From Clostridium sporogenes (GTDB lineage: Bacteria > Bacillota > Clostridia > Clostridiales > Clostridiaceae), in assembly GCF_001020205.1 (NCBI RefSeq), contig NZ_CP011663.1, forward strand, positions 2,418,001 through 2,482,000: DNA of 64,000 nt. The letters are read 5' to 3'. A model generated the notes under the pieces. The model was not told where the DNA came from. It was given only the letters and a program-made list of their open reading frames with translations, and did no database searches. The position numbers and the translations under genes are program-made. Below, piece by piece: positions 34,676 to 43,390 of this stretch. Positions within the stretch are counted from its first letter, which is position 1; each line of letters opens with the position of its first letter.

Positions 34676-34825
34676 ATGAGTTGCTTATGACTTGATATAA
34701 ATGAAAGGTCTAATAAAGAAACATGTGATTTTTCAAAGGATTTGCTATATCAATTAGAGCTTATTATCTTAAATATAAAAAATAAGCTTATAAATTATTA
34801 CAAAAGAAAAGCTCCCAGATTATGA
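34676..34825 (+). pseudogene. 49-codon frame interrupted by TGA at codon 5
   Basis: GGGGGATA precedes ATG at 34676. The frame reads MSCL, TGA (34688-34690), then LDINERSNKETCDFSKDLLY and QLELIILNIKNKLINYYKRK to a stop at 34823-34825. The amphipathic helix with a YYK-type end faintly recalls Spo0E-like aspartyl phosphatases, but that is a weak match. A hairpin with a T-rich plus-strand tail overlaps its end. The simplest reading is a small gene killed by one nonsense mutation. Confidence 0.4.
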
Positions 34826-34833
34826 GAGCTTTT
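34800..34833. terminator. Bidirectional terminator
   Basis: AAAAGCTC (34807-34814) pairs with GAGCTTTT (34826-34833). On the minus strand TTTTCTTTTG follows and ends the PTS regulator gene; on the plus strand GTTTTTATTATT follows. Confidence 0.75.
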
Positions 34834-34849
34834 GTTTTTATTATTTAAT

Positions 34850-36943
34850 TTAACTATATAAAATGAAATCTATTTCAAAGGGAGTTTTCATACTTTTAAC
34901 CTTTGAAAGGAAGTCTTCCTGATCCATAATACTCATTAACTCTTTTAATGCCTTCATATGGTTTACTTTATCTATGGAACATATTGAAATTATAATGCTT
35001 ACTGGATCATGTTCAGTATTTCCAAAGGAAATTGGATTTTTTAAGGTTAGCATACTTACACCAGTTTTTAGAACTCCATCCTCTGGTGCTGCATGGGGCA
35101 TAGCTATTCCAGGTGCTATAACAATATAAGGGCCCATATTCTTTACTGTGTTTACCATAGCATCTATATAGGATTCCTTTACACAACCATTATTCATTAA
35201 TATCTCCCCACTTTTTCTTACTGCATCTTCCCAGTCTTTAGCTTCTTCATTTAATTTAATAAAATCAGGTTTTAGTAGTTCTTTTAAAGAAGGTTTATGA
35301 TCTTCAGTAAGGGTAGGATCTTTTATATTCAAATATAGTGCTAGTTTATTTCTCAATTTATAATAATCATGTATAGTACAATTTTCTTTTATAATATTTA
35401 AAATCTCTTGCACCTTATCTATTTCTTCATATTTACAGGAACTATTGCATTCTTCATTGTTATCTCTAATAAATTTTGCAAAGTATAAACCTAATTCACT
35501 GATGTTTTTTTCCGTTAAAAATGTATTTACTTCTATACACTTTATCCCCTTAACCTTTAATGGAATTGTGGTTACAATTAAATCTATGTTTTTATTATAT
35601 TTAAGGACTTTTTCCATAGTATGGCTGGATATGGTATCTATTATATTTATATCAAATATAGATTTTAATTTATTAGAAATAAACTTTGATGTACCTATGC
35701 CTGTGGCGCATACTATAAGTACATTTGGTTTTCTATGTTTTTTATTTTTGCTTCTTTCTATGGAAGCCATAAAGTGTAGTGTAAGATATCCTATTTCCTC
35801 TTGATTTACACTATCACCTATATCCTCTTCTATAAACTTTACACCTTCCTCTATACTTTGAAAGATATAGAAATATTTTTCTTTTATTTCTTCTATCAAT
35901 GGATTTTTTACTTTAATATCATGTTTAAGCCTGTATATAGCTGGACGAATATGCTGAGCAAGACTATCAAAAAGCTTATTATCCTTACTAAAATTAATTT
36001 CTGTTATGTTTTCTACATTTTCTATTAGTTTAAATACTATAAGATGTAAATAAATCCAATCATCCTTTACAATATTTTCAAGGGTAGAAGTATTGCTACC
36101 TAAAATATGAATTGTTATATAGCCTATTTCGTCCTCTGGTATAGATATTTTGAATCTATCCTCAAGCATCTTTGCTATACCTGATGCAATGGCATATTCC
36201 GCAGTTTTTCTTAGATTTTTAAGTTCTTCCCTATCCATTATTATATCCTTTGATAATTCTATTCTTTTAATGGCTATAGCTATATGAATAACAAGATTAT
36301 TAAAAGCATCATCTGAAAATGAAGTTTCCATCTGCTCCTCTGCGATTTTAATAGTATTTCTTATAAAGTCTATATCTATATCATTAAAAAGCTTAAGGGT
36401 GGTTACATTGAAAAAGTTTATAGAATCCATGGTCTGAAAGAAGAGCTTTACTGCAGCCCGTCTAAGATCCCTTTCACGCCCCAATATTTTTATGCCCTGT
36501 CCCTTTGAACTTTCAAGGGTTATTTTATTTTCTGCTAGCCATTTTTTAACCTCTATTAAATCATTTATTATAGTACTGCGGCTTACCATCATCCTATCTG
36601 AAAGCATATTTATAGTTACAAATTCACTCTTATTTAAAAGCTCATAAATTATATAAAATACTCTCTCTTTTTGAGAAAGAACATAGTCATAATTATTAAT
36701 TTTGCCAATAATCTTAAAAAGTTTTTTTATTTCTTCATCCTTTAAATCTAGGCTGATGCCTAAGTTAGATTTTCTTTCAAGTTTAGGAAATTCAATCTCA
36801 GCTAAATAATCATCTATTTTATCTAAATCATATCTTACTGTTCTAGGACTTTTATTAACTTTTTTAGAAATCTCCTTTATAGTTATAGGCTTTTCGTTAT
36901 TTACTATCATCTGCAAGATATTTGAGCATCTTTTATTTAACAC
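34850..36943 (-). CDS. PRD/EIIB/EIIA-containing transcriptional regulator (MtlR/BglG class)
   Basis: The 697-residue regulator starts at a GTG. It has two N-terminal helix-turn-helix domains (about 5-60 and 85-145), two PTS regulation domains (about 180-280 and 290-395), an EIIB-like domain with C in IVCATGIGTSK near 413 and a C-terminal EIIA domain with IAPGIAMPHAAPE. Phosphorylation of these sites by the PTS sets its activity. The EIIA domain is strikingly similar to the separate EIIA protein at 38854-39291, so it probably arose by copying it. It controls the PTS operon to its right, though it is transcribed in the same direction and lies downstream. Confidence 0.88.
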   Translation of the reverse strand: MLNKRCSNILQMIVNNEKPITIKEISKKVNKSPRTVRYDLDKIDDYLAEIEFPKLERKSNLGISLDLKDEEIKKLFKIIGKINNYDYVLSQKERVFYIIYELLNKSEFVTINMLSDRMMVSRSTIINDLIEVKKWLAENKITLESSKGQGIKILGRERDLRRAAVKLFFQTMDSINFFNVTTLKLFNDIDIDFIRNTIKIAEEQMETSFSDDAFNNLVIHIAIAIKRIELSKDIIMDREELKNLRKTAEYAIASGIAKMLEDRFKISIPEDEIGYITIHILGSNTSTLENIVKDDWIYLHLIVFKLIENVENITEINFSKDNKLFDSLAQHIRPAIYRLKHDIKVKNPLIEEIKEKYFYIFQSIEEGVKFIEEDIGDSVNQEEIGYLTLHFMASIERSKNKKHRKPNVLIVCATGIGTSKFISNKLKSIFDINIIDTISSHTMEKVLKYNKNIDLIVTTIPLKVKGIKCIEVNTFLTEKNISELGLYFAKFIRDNNEECNSSCKYEEIDKVQEILNIIKENCTIHDYYKLRNKLALYLNIKDPTLTEDHKPSLKELLKPDFIKLNEEAKDWEDAVRKSGEILMNNGCVKESYIDAMVNTVKNMGPYIVIAPGIAMPHAAPEDGVLKTGVSMLTLKNPISFGNTEHDPVSIIISICSIDKVNHMKALKELMSIMDQEDFLSKVKSMKTPFEIDFILYS

Positions 36944-37163
36944 GATGCATCATCCCCTTTAGTGTTTAAATTAAAAATATAATTGCCAAATAAAATTTAT
37001 TTACTCTATTACTTAAAATGCGTAACAATCCAAAATAAAATACTCTTTATATAATAACTATAGATTTTATTATAAACTTATTATATAAAAAAGAAGTGTA
37101 AATATATTAAAATGAAAACTTTCTGGAAATCATTTTATATATTTACAACTCCTTTTTATTAAT

Positions 37164-38528
37164 TTATTCTTCTATATTATTTAATGCTTTTGATTTAGTT
37201 TTAATAAAGTTTGGAACTATAAGAGCTACTAACATCAACATAGCAATAATTATTATTCCTGTTTTTCCTGCTAGATTTGATGTTTTTCCAATAATTATAC
37301 CAAGAACACCGAAATCAAAATCACCAAAGGTTGTGTTTTTGAATCCAAGGGTACTAAGTACTGGAAGAAGTAGTGCTGGGGCAAAGGTTATCAAAAGTCC
37401 GTTTACAAAACTTCCAATTACAGCTCCCTTTTTTCCTCCTGTTGCGTTTCCAAATATACCTGCTGTAGAACCACAGAAGAAGTGAGGTACAAGTCCTGGT
37501 ATTATAAGTACTCCTCCAGCTACTCCTAGTAAAACCATACCTATAATTCCACCTATAAATGAGCTTACAAAACCGATTATAACTGCTGTAGGTGCATAAG
37601 GGAAAAATACGGCACAATCAACTGCTGGTATAGCATCTGGTATAATTTTTGTTGCAATACCTTGGAATGCTGGTATAAGATCTCCAAGAATCATTCTTAC
37701 ACCGTTATAAACAATAGTAACACCAACTGCGAATTTTAGTGATGACATTATAGCAAATAATATAGGTGACATTCCATCTGATAATTTAGATACATATTCA
37801 GGACCAGCGGCTACTGCTGCTACTATATAAAACACCATCATTGTAATTGCTGTAGAAATAGTAGTATCTCTTAAGAATCCCCATTTTTCAGGAATTTCTA
37901 TATTTTCAGTACTTTCTTCAGGCTTGCCTACTTTTGAACCAACCCAAGCTGAAACATAGTATGCTAAGCTTCCAAAGTGACCCATAGCAATCTCATCGCC
38001 ATCAGTAACCTTTAATGTGTATTTTTGTCCAATTGCTGGTGATATTGCACTCCATGCTCCAAGTAAGAATCCACCAAATAATATAAGTTCAGTTCCCTTC
38101 ATACCGGAAGTTCCTAAAACTGCTGATAAAAGACATGCCATAAAGAAACTATGATGACCAGTCAAAAATACATATTTGTATTTAGTAAACCTTGCTATAA
38201 CAAGATTTATCAAAAGTCCAACTACTAAAATTGACATGGTTTCTACCCCTAGTACCTTTTGGGCAACAGCAACGATTGCTTCATTATTTGGTACTACCCC
38301 AGTTATGTTAAAGCCAGTTTGGATCATTCCTCCTAGGGGCTCTAAGTTTGCTACTATAAAATCTGCACCGGCACCAAGCATCAAGTAACCTAATATTGGT
38401 TTTAAAGTTCCTGTAAGAACCTTATGTCCAGGTTTCTTTAAGGCTACAAGTCCTACTAATGCCATAATACCCATTAATAATGCCGGTTGTTTTAAAACGT
38501 CTCTTAAAAATTGAAGTAATCCTAACAT
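37164..38528 (-). CDS. PTS ascorbate-type permease EIIC (UlaA/SgaT family)
   Basis: Start is the ATG at 38528 with GGAG 9 bases upstream; 454 residues and about eleven membrane helices. LGYLMLGAGADFIVANLEPL, the FLTGHHSFFMACL segment and the FPYAPTAVIIGF block are typical of the UlaA family, which transports L-ascorbate as its 6-phosphate; related members take up other acidic or polyol sugars. It follows the EIIB gene by 12 bases. The true substrate is not known because ascorbate-6-phosphate lactonase and the UlaDEF enzymes are absent here. Confidence 0.87.
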   Translation of the reverse strand: MLGLLQFLRDVLKQPALLMGIMALVGLVALKKPGHKVLTGTLKPILGYLMLGAGADFIVANLEPLGGMIQTGFNITGVVPNNEAIVAVAQKVLGVETMSILVVGLLINLVIARFTKYKYVFLTGHHSFFMACLLSAVLGTSGMKGTELILFGGFLLGAWSAISPAIGQKYTLKVTDGDEIAMGHFGSLAYYVSAWVGSKVGKPEESTENIEIPEKWGFLRDTTISTAITMMVFYIVAAVAAGPEYVSKLSDGMSPILFAIMSSLKFAVGVTIVYNGVRMILGDLIPAFQGIATKIIPDAIPAVDCAVFFPYAPTAVIIGFVSSFIGGIIGMVLLGVAGGVLIIPGLVPHFFCGSTAGIFGNATGGKKGAVIGSFVNGLLITFAPALLLPVLSTLGFKNTTFGDFDFGVLGIIIGKTSNLAGKTGIIIIAMLMLVALIVPNFIKTKSKALNNIEE

Positions 38529-38540
38529 TTTAATCAACTC

Positions 38541-38825
38541 CTATTTTTTTAATTCTTCATCCTTTTGTTTTATAATTTCAAGTACATCCTCTGTGATTTT
38601 TTTCTTATTTATATAACTTCTTACCACAGCTACATCTCTTCCTTCAAATTGTTCTGCTAGTTCTTTTACTGTTACTATTAAATCCGCCTTTTTACCTTGA
38701 GCAGAGTTAAAATCAGTAGATTCTACATTTGCAGCTATTCCGTTTTCTTTACATATTTCCTCTATCTTCATAGCAAGCATAAGACTGCTTCCAATTCCAT
38801 TTCCACATACAGTTAAAATATTCAT
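38541..38825 (-). CDS. PTS EIIB component (UlaB/SgaB-like)
   Basis: The 94-residue protein has the phosphocysteine C7 in ILTVCGNGIGSSLML. Such small soluble EIIB proteins pass phosphate from EIIA to the sugar bound at UlaA-type EIIC. It lies between the EIIA and EIIC genes on the same strand. Confidence 0.88.
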   Translation of the reverse strand: MNILTVCGNGIGSSLMLAMKIEEICKENGIAANVESTDFNSAQGKKADLIVTVKELAEQFEGRDVAVVRSYINKKKITEDVLEIIKQKDEELKK

Positions 38826-38853
38826 ATTAATCCCTCCAATTTGTTTATATATT

Positions 38854-39291
38854 TTATTTTATATAATCTAGTATTTCTTTCTTTGTTGATGCATTTCGTA
38901 CAATCTTTAAAAAATCATCATCTTCTATAAGCTGAACAAGTTCCCCTAAGACCTCAATGTGTGCCTTATTATCTACAGCACATAAAAATATAACAATATC
39001 TACAGGATCATGTTCTTCATTGCCAAAATTCACTGGATTTTTAAGCTTCAAAAGTCCAATTCTTATATTTTTAGCTCCAGCTTCAGGTCTTGCATGAGGC
39101 ATTGCTATTCCAGGTGCTATTACAATGTAGGGTCCCATGTTTTTTACCGTATCTACCATAGCATCAATGTAGCTATGTTCTACGGCTCCATCTTCCTCTA
39201 ATAGCTTTCCTCCTAATCTTACTGCCTCTTCCCAGTTTTTCACTTCCACGTTTACTTCTACAACCTGATCGTTTATATAATTTTTAAGCAT
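38854..39291 (-). CDS. PTS EIIA component (UlaC/mannitol-fructose class)
   Basis: The 145-residue protein carries the phosphohistidine H66 in APGIAMPHARPE and the EEHDPVDIVIFLCA strand typical of this EIIA class. It accepts phosphate from HPr. It starts 23 bases after the transaldolase gene. Its central half is nearly the same as the EIIA domain of the regulator at 34850-36943. Confidence 0.88.
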   Translation of the reverse strand: MLKNYINDQVVEVNVEVKNWEEAVRLGGKLLEEDGAVEHSYIDAMVDTVKNMGPYIVIAPGIAMPHARPEAGAKNIRIGLLKLKNPVNFGNEEHDPVDIVIFLCAVDNKAHIEVLGELVQLIEDDDFLKIVRNASTKKEILDYIK

Positions 39292-39314
39292 TAGTTTTAC
39301 CGCCCTTCTTGCAA

Positions 39315-40031
39315 TTATAAAATTGAAAATCCAAGGCTAGATGCGTCTTTGTAAAATCCTCTTACAGTTTCAATAGAATATTCTTTTAGATCCTTTCCCA
39401 TGTTAGGCATTTTTTTAAGTATGTCATTTGTTACAGTAATTATTTCACAACCACATTTATCTGCTTCTACTATGCTATAAAATTCTCTGCAACTTGCCCA
39501 TAAAAGTTCTACTCCTTCTTTAGTCTTACAAATTTTGCTTGCTTCTTTCATAATTGTAACTGGATCTTCTCCTGTATCTGCTATTCTTCCTGCAAATACT
39601 GATACTATACTATCTACTCCAGATTTTAATGCTTCTACTACTTCTTTTACTTGATCTATTGTAAATATAGCAGTTACATTAAGGTGATATCCTTTTTCTG
39701 AAAGTTTCTTTATAAGTGATGCTGTTGATTCACCCTTTGTGTTTGTAACAGGTATTTTTATATAAACATTCTCACCTAAATTTCCAAGAACCTCTGCTTC
39801 CTTTTCCATAGTTTCTAAATCATCTGAAAAAACTTCAAAGGATACAGGCATATCTTTTATTTTTGCCAATACTTCCTTTGCAAATTCCTTGTAATCAGTA
39901 ATTCCTGCTTTTTTCATAAGAGATGGATTTGTTGTAAATCCTTTAACTATTCCTTTATTATAAGCATCTAACATACCATTTAAGTCTGCTCCGTCTGCAA
40001 ATATCTTAATTTTTAAATCATTGTACTTCAT
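39315..40031 (-). CDS. Transaldolase / fructose-6-phosphate aldolase-like protein
   Basis: The start at 40031 has GGAG 8 bases upstream; the protein has 238 residues, the short TalC/FSA length. KIFADGADLNGM near 7, FTTNPSLMKKAG and the Schiff-base lysine in NVYIKIPVTNTKG are all present; ASCREFY and TVTNDILKKM are at the end. It is the first gene of the PTS operon, so the imported sugar phosphate probably ends in a keto-sugar phosphate that this enzyme cleaves or transfers. Confidence 0.85.
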   Translation of the reverse strand: MKYNDLKIKIFADGADLNGMLDAYNKGIVKGFTTNPSLMKKAGITDYKEFAKEVLAKIKDMPVSFEVFSDDLETMEKEAEVLGNLGENVYIKIPVTNTKGESTASLIKKLSEKGYHLNVTAIFTIDQVKEVVEALKSGVDSIVSVFAGRIADTGEDPVTIMKEASKICKTKEGVELLWASCREFYSIVEADKCGCEIITVTNDILKKMPNMGKDLKEYSIETVRGFYKDASSLGFSIL

Positions 40032-40084
40032 AAAAATCACTCCTTAGTTTTATATACTGTAATCCTTTTCTCTTCTATGTCTTA

Positions 40085-40113
40085 ATTATATAAACTAAGG
40101 GTTTTACCATCAA
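40085..40113 (-). promoter_or_regulatory. Sigma-A promoter of the PTS operon
   Basis: On the minus strand TTGATG, a 17-base spacer and TATAAT lie about 55-80 bases upstream of the transaldolase start. The sequence just upstream (ATTGCCACAATTATG on the minus strand) is a possible activator site. Confidence 0.7.
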
Positions 40114-40216
40114 GATTAATATATTTCAACATAATTGTGGCAATTTTTAATATGGAGTATCTATGATTATTTAAACTGAAAAATGATAATGCTATTTTAT
40201 TAGGTAAGTTATCAAA

Positions 40217-40257
40217 TAAAAAAAAGGATATTGATAAAATACATTTATCAATATCCT
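40217..40257 (-). terminator. Terminator of the coiled-coil membrane protein gene
   Basis: AGGATATTGATAAA pairs perfectly with TTTATCAATATCCT over 14 bp (40225-40257); TTTTTTTTATTTG follows on the minus strand. Confidence 0.9.
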
Positions 40258-40299
40258 AGAAAGTACAATTAATACTTATCTTTAATATGTTATTATATG

Positions 40300-41046
40300 T
40301 TATGGATTACACACACTACATGGAGTTAAACCTTCATTTCGTGCTTGTGATACTGTTGTTTCATAACAGCTTTTCTTCAAATATCTACACCCTGAACTAT
40401 GATATTTAGATCCAGTTCTGGTTTTATATACTGTATAATTTTGATTATCATCTGCATTTTGGCTTTCATTAGACTGACTATTTGAATCACCTTTGCCTGT
40501 TGACTGTGCAAATGCTGCTTGAGCTTGTTCATTCTCAGCTTTTACTTTATTTTCTTCTTCTTGTTTTCTTTTTAATTCCTCTTGCTTTTTTTGTTCTTCT
40601 AAAGCTTTTTTCTTAGCTTCCTCTTCAGTCTTTTTTTTAGCTTCTTCCTCTTGTTTTCTTTTTTCTTCTTCAGCTTTTTTCTTAGCTTCTTCTTCTTGTA
40701 TCCTTTTTTGTTCTTCAGCTAATTTCTTTTCTTCTTGTTCTTTCTTAATTTGCTGCTCTTGTTTGGATTTTTCCGCTAACAATTTTTCATTTTGAATATT
40801 ATTTCCTACAGCTACATTAAAGCTTCCTATAATAGCTAAAATTATTATACCTGCAAATATAAAGTTTTTCTTCTTCCTAGTTAGTTCTTTTAAGTCTTTT
40901 TTGTTCTTTAAAAAATAACCTCCCACTGCAATAGCTGAAAAAATAGTTGCCCATCCCGTAAATCTAGGGAAACTTCCCATTAATACCATATACATTACCA
41001 CTAATAAGGCTATATGTGATTTTTTCATATTACGAAATTTATCCAC
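40300..41046 (-). CDS. Membrane protein with K/E-rich coiled coil and C-terminal metal-binding-like domain
   Basis: The 248-residue protein has three N-terminal hydrophobic segments (about 11-26, 30-46 and 60-80), a highly repetitive charged stretch of about 80 residues (KKAEEEKRKQEEEAKKK type) forming a long helix, and a C-terminal domain VYKTRTGSKYHSSGCRYLKK ending SVCNP with four cysteines. That last domain resembles the Ada-type/competence zinc-binding module found attached to clostridial nucleases and secreted proteins. No enzymatic domain is present. Function unknown. Confidence 0.7.
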   Translation of the reverse strand: MDKFRNMKKSHIALLVVMYMVLMGSFPRFTGWATIFSAIAVGGYFLKNKKDLKELTRKKKNFIFAGIIILAIIGSFNVAVGNNIQNEKLLAEKSKQEQQIKKEQEEKKLAEEQKRIQEEEAKKKAEEEKRKQEEEAKKKTEEEAKKKALEEQKKQEELKRKQEEENKVKAENEQAQAAFAQSTGKGDSNSQSNESQNADDNQNYTVYKTRTGSKYHSSGCRYLKKSCYETTVSQARNEGLTPCSVCNP

Positions 41047-41188
41047 AATACTCCCTCCATATTTTTATAATATATTTCCTACACAAATATTCTTCTACAG
41101 AGTTATGGATAATCCTTCAAAAATATAAAATAATATACAATATTTACATAACTTCAAAAATTATTTTATCTATTCCCTTTAAATACTA

Positions 41189-41217
41189 AAAACCTGTCCT
41201 AAAAATAGACAGGTTTT
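41189..41217. terminator. Bidirectional terminator after plsY
   Basis: AAAACCTGTC and GACAGGTTTT form a perfect 10-bp stem with a 9-base loop, 13 bases after the plsY stop, with T runs on both strands. Confidence 0.85.
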
Positions 41218-41229
41218 TAAAATTTAAAG

Positions 41230-41823
41230 TTATTTTTCTTCTTTTCGCATAATCCTTACTAAATTATCTTTATGCCTAATTATCATTAAAATGCAGGCTA
41301 TTGTGGTAGAAATTATTATTTGAATAGGTAGTTTTGTTATTATACACATAATAGGTATTGTTATGCCTATTGAAATAGATCTAATAGATACTATACGTAT
41401 AAATAAACCTAATATAAAATAAACTGCAAGCCCTGTTAACGTTGGAATAGGCGCAATAAAAATAAATACGCCAAGTGTTGTATTTACACCTTTTCCTCCC
41501 TTAAATTTAAGAAAAGGTGTATAATCATGTCCTAAAATTGCTGCTATTGCAATAATAGACAGATAAGTATCAATTGAAACAGGTAATTTAATAATCTTTG
41601 ATAAATATATTCCTAATACTACAGGAATGATACCTTTTAAAACATCTATTGTTTGAGTAATGATAGATATTTTAGTACCTACAATTCTTTTTACATTTGT
41701 TGAACCTATATTCCCACTACCTTTTGTTCTTATATCAATTCCACATGTTTTCTTAGTAATAAAATATCCTGTTGGTATTGAACCTAACAAAAAAGAGATT
41801 ACGCTAGTTATTATAATAATCAT
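41230..41823 (-). CDS. plsY: Acyl-phosphate:glycerol-3-phosphate acyltransferase PlsY
   Basis: The 197-residue membrane protein has the three PlsY motifs: SIPTGYFITK with GIDIRTKGSGNIGSTN, then GHDYTPFLKFKGGKGVNT and a later conserved loop. It acylates glycerol-3-phosphate in phospholipid synthesis. Five membrane helices. It is a single gene. Confidence 0.9.
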   Translation of the reverse strand: MIIIITSVISFLLGSIPTGYFITKKTCGIDIRTKGSGNIGSTNVKRIVGTKISIITQTIDVLKGIIPVVLGIYLSKIIKLPVSIDTYLSIIAIAAILGHDYTPFLKFKGGKGVNTTLGVFIFIAPIPTLTGLAVYFILGLFIRIVSIRSISIGITIPIMCIITKLPIQIIISTTIACILMIIRHKDNLVRIMRKEEK

Positions 41824-42055
41824 TTATTTCACCCTAAGTTTATTATATTTTGCAGCATCATATTCTACAATTATTTTTTGATTAATGTAGAAATTATACC
41901 ACAACATCTATACATTTTCATCATTTTACAGAAGGCATAGGAAATTTAACATCGTTAAATCTTCTAGATTTATTAATTTAATTTATGATTCATTGCTTTT
42001 TCACAAAGAAACAAAACTATGGTAATAAGTAAAACTACGATAAATTTTATATTAG

Positions 42056-42212
42056 CCAAATATAAATGATGCAGTTATAAGTAAAAGTAACAGATAGGCA
42101 ATAACACCTTTTTTCTTCCATATCAGATCAATAATCACAAGAAGAATAAAAAGTGTTATTGCAATTATAATCAATATATTATCGCTTGAAAAATTATCAG
42201 ATGCTATTAACT
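42056..42212 (-). pseudogene. Remnant of a small membrane protein gene
   Basis: An open minus-strand stretch without a start codon reads IASDNFSSDNILIIIAITLF and ILLVIIDLIWKKKGVIAYLL to a stop at 42056: two hydrophobic helices. It is preceded by an in-frame stop. The 41824-42541 gap holds no other gene that I can support; 42230-42420 has scattered coding-like fragments without a frame. Confidence 0.35.
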
Positions 42213-42541
42213 ACTATGAACCAAGCTACATTTTTACGACCAACAATGTTAGCCAATCCTTTATACCATAAAGACAAACTTTCTACACAATCTCTTTAAT
42301 CCACTTTCTCCAAAAGAACCAGTAACTAAATTTAATTTTATCAGAAGCATAAAGAGTAATACCGACTTCCATAGGATCACTGATATTAGATCCTTTAAGT
42401 ATAAAAAGAGAATCAATATTAGTCTAATTATATACAATATTTTGAAGTTAATGTTATAATTAGCATGTAAACAAGCCTTATTAAAATTATGTTTGTTATA
42501 AATCAGAAAAATTTATTGAATTAAGTGAAGGATAATAAAAA

Positions 42542-43030
42542 ATGATTTCTAAGAAAATAATAGCATTTATTGCTATGACAATTATGATGATTAGTTTATT
42601 GATTGGATGTAGTAATAATACTATGGATAAAGTTTATAATGATAATAGTAAAATAGCCAGTGTATATGATACTTTTGGATTAGATAAAAGTGATGAAATC
42701 ATAGAATCTGGAATATATACAGGGAAGTTGAAATTAAGTGGAAGTGGAACTATTTGGACATATGAAAGTAGTTCTGATTTTGATTTGAAAGTTCCATATA
42801 TCTTATCAGTAAAAATTGGAAAGGCAAAAATCGTTTTAATATCTCCTGACAATACGGTTGTTAATCTTGTAGAAAATACAGATAAAGCCACTATGAAAGG
42901 AACAACATCATTAACTTTACCAATAAAAAAAGGTAATAATCGTATAAAATTAGTAGGTTATAAAAAAGCAGATATTGATATTGAATTACACATAGAAAAG
43001 GGTACATTTGAAAAAATAAGTTTTAACTAA
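42542..43030 (+). CDS. Putative lipoprotein
   Basis: The 162-residue protein has a type II signal peptide with lipobox LLIGC (C23). The mature part is beta-rich (GIYTGKLKLSGSGTIWTYES...) and may form a small sandwich like other clostridial surface lipoproteins. Family not recognised. Single gene on the plus strand. Confidence 0.75.
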   Translation: MISKKIIAFIAMTIMMISLLIGCSNNTMDKVYNDNSKIASVYDTFGLDKSDEIIESGIYTGKLKLSGSGTIWTYESSSDFDLKVPYILSVKIGKAKIVLISPDNTVVNLVENTDKATMKGTTSLTLPIKKGNNRIKLVGYKKADIDIELHIEKGTFEKISFN

Positions 43031-43103
43031 TGAAACTCCTTCTCGTTGCCTCGAATGAGTAAGCGACTCACAACAAATCGTAGATTTGGGTTCCCTGCTT
43101 AAA
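43030..43103. repeat. Structured repeat, copy 1
   Basis: Starts directly at the lipoprotein stop: ATGAAACTC...GAATGAGTAAGCGACTCAC, then CAAATC-GTA-GATTTGGG and TCCCTGCTTAAATA. Matches copy 2 at 43313-43390. Two small hairpins (GAGT/ACTC and CAAATC/GATTTG) are preserved. Confidence 0.7.
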
Positions 43104-43128
43104 TACATCTCATGTTAATGTTCAACTA
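43099..43128. repeat. Dispersed 30-mer, copy 1
   Basis: TTAAATACATCTCATGTTAA-TGTTCAACTA occurs here and at 58682-58711, and the last half again at about 61120-61134. Such scattered identical pieces are probably relics of an insertion element. Confidence 0.75.
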
Positions 43129-43237
43129 TAGTAAAATGGCCATTTCTTATTTTTAAGAATATCATACAACCATTGATTTTACAAGGTTTAAAAGAAATTT
43201 TTCCAAGTGATTTTGTTTTTTAATAAATACATAAAAC

Positions 43238-43284
43238 AAACCTATCCTAAGCCTTATATTTCAATGACTAGAATAGGTTTTAAA
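43238..43284 (+). terminator. Weak terminator-like hairpin
   Basis: AAACCTATCCTA and TAGAATAGGTTT form a 12-bp stem with one mismatch. It resembles the terminator at 47063-47107 in stem and loop sequence (TAAGC-TTATATTT), so both derive from one dispersed terminator. Confidence 0.55.
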
Positions 43285-43312
43285 ATTTGTTACGCCTGGG
43301 AAAATTCAATTT

Positions 43313-43390
43313 ATGAAACTCTTTATCCTACTCTCCAAGGAATAAGTGACTCACTCCAAATCTGAGATTTGGGCTCCCTGCTTAAATATT
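43313..43390. repeat. Structured repeat, copy 2
   Basis: ATGAAACTCTTTATCC, AATAAGTGACTCACTC, CAAATC-TGA-GATTTGGG and CTCCCTGCTTAAATA; the loop differs from copy 1 while the stem is kept. Confidence 0.7.
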
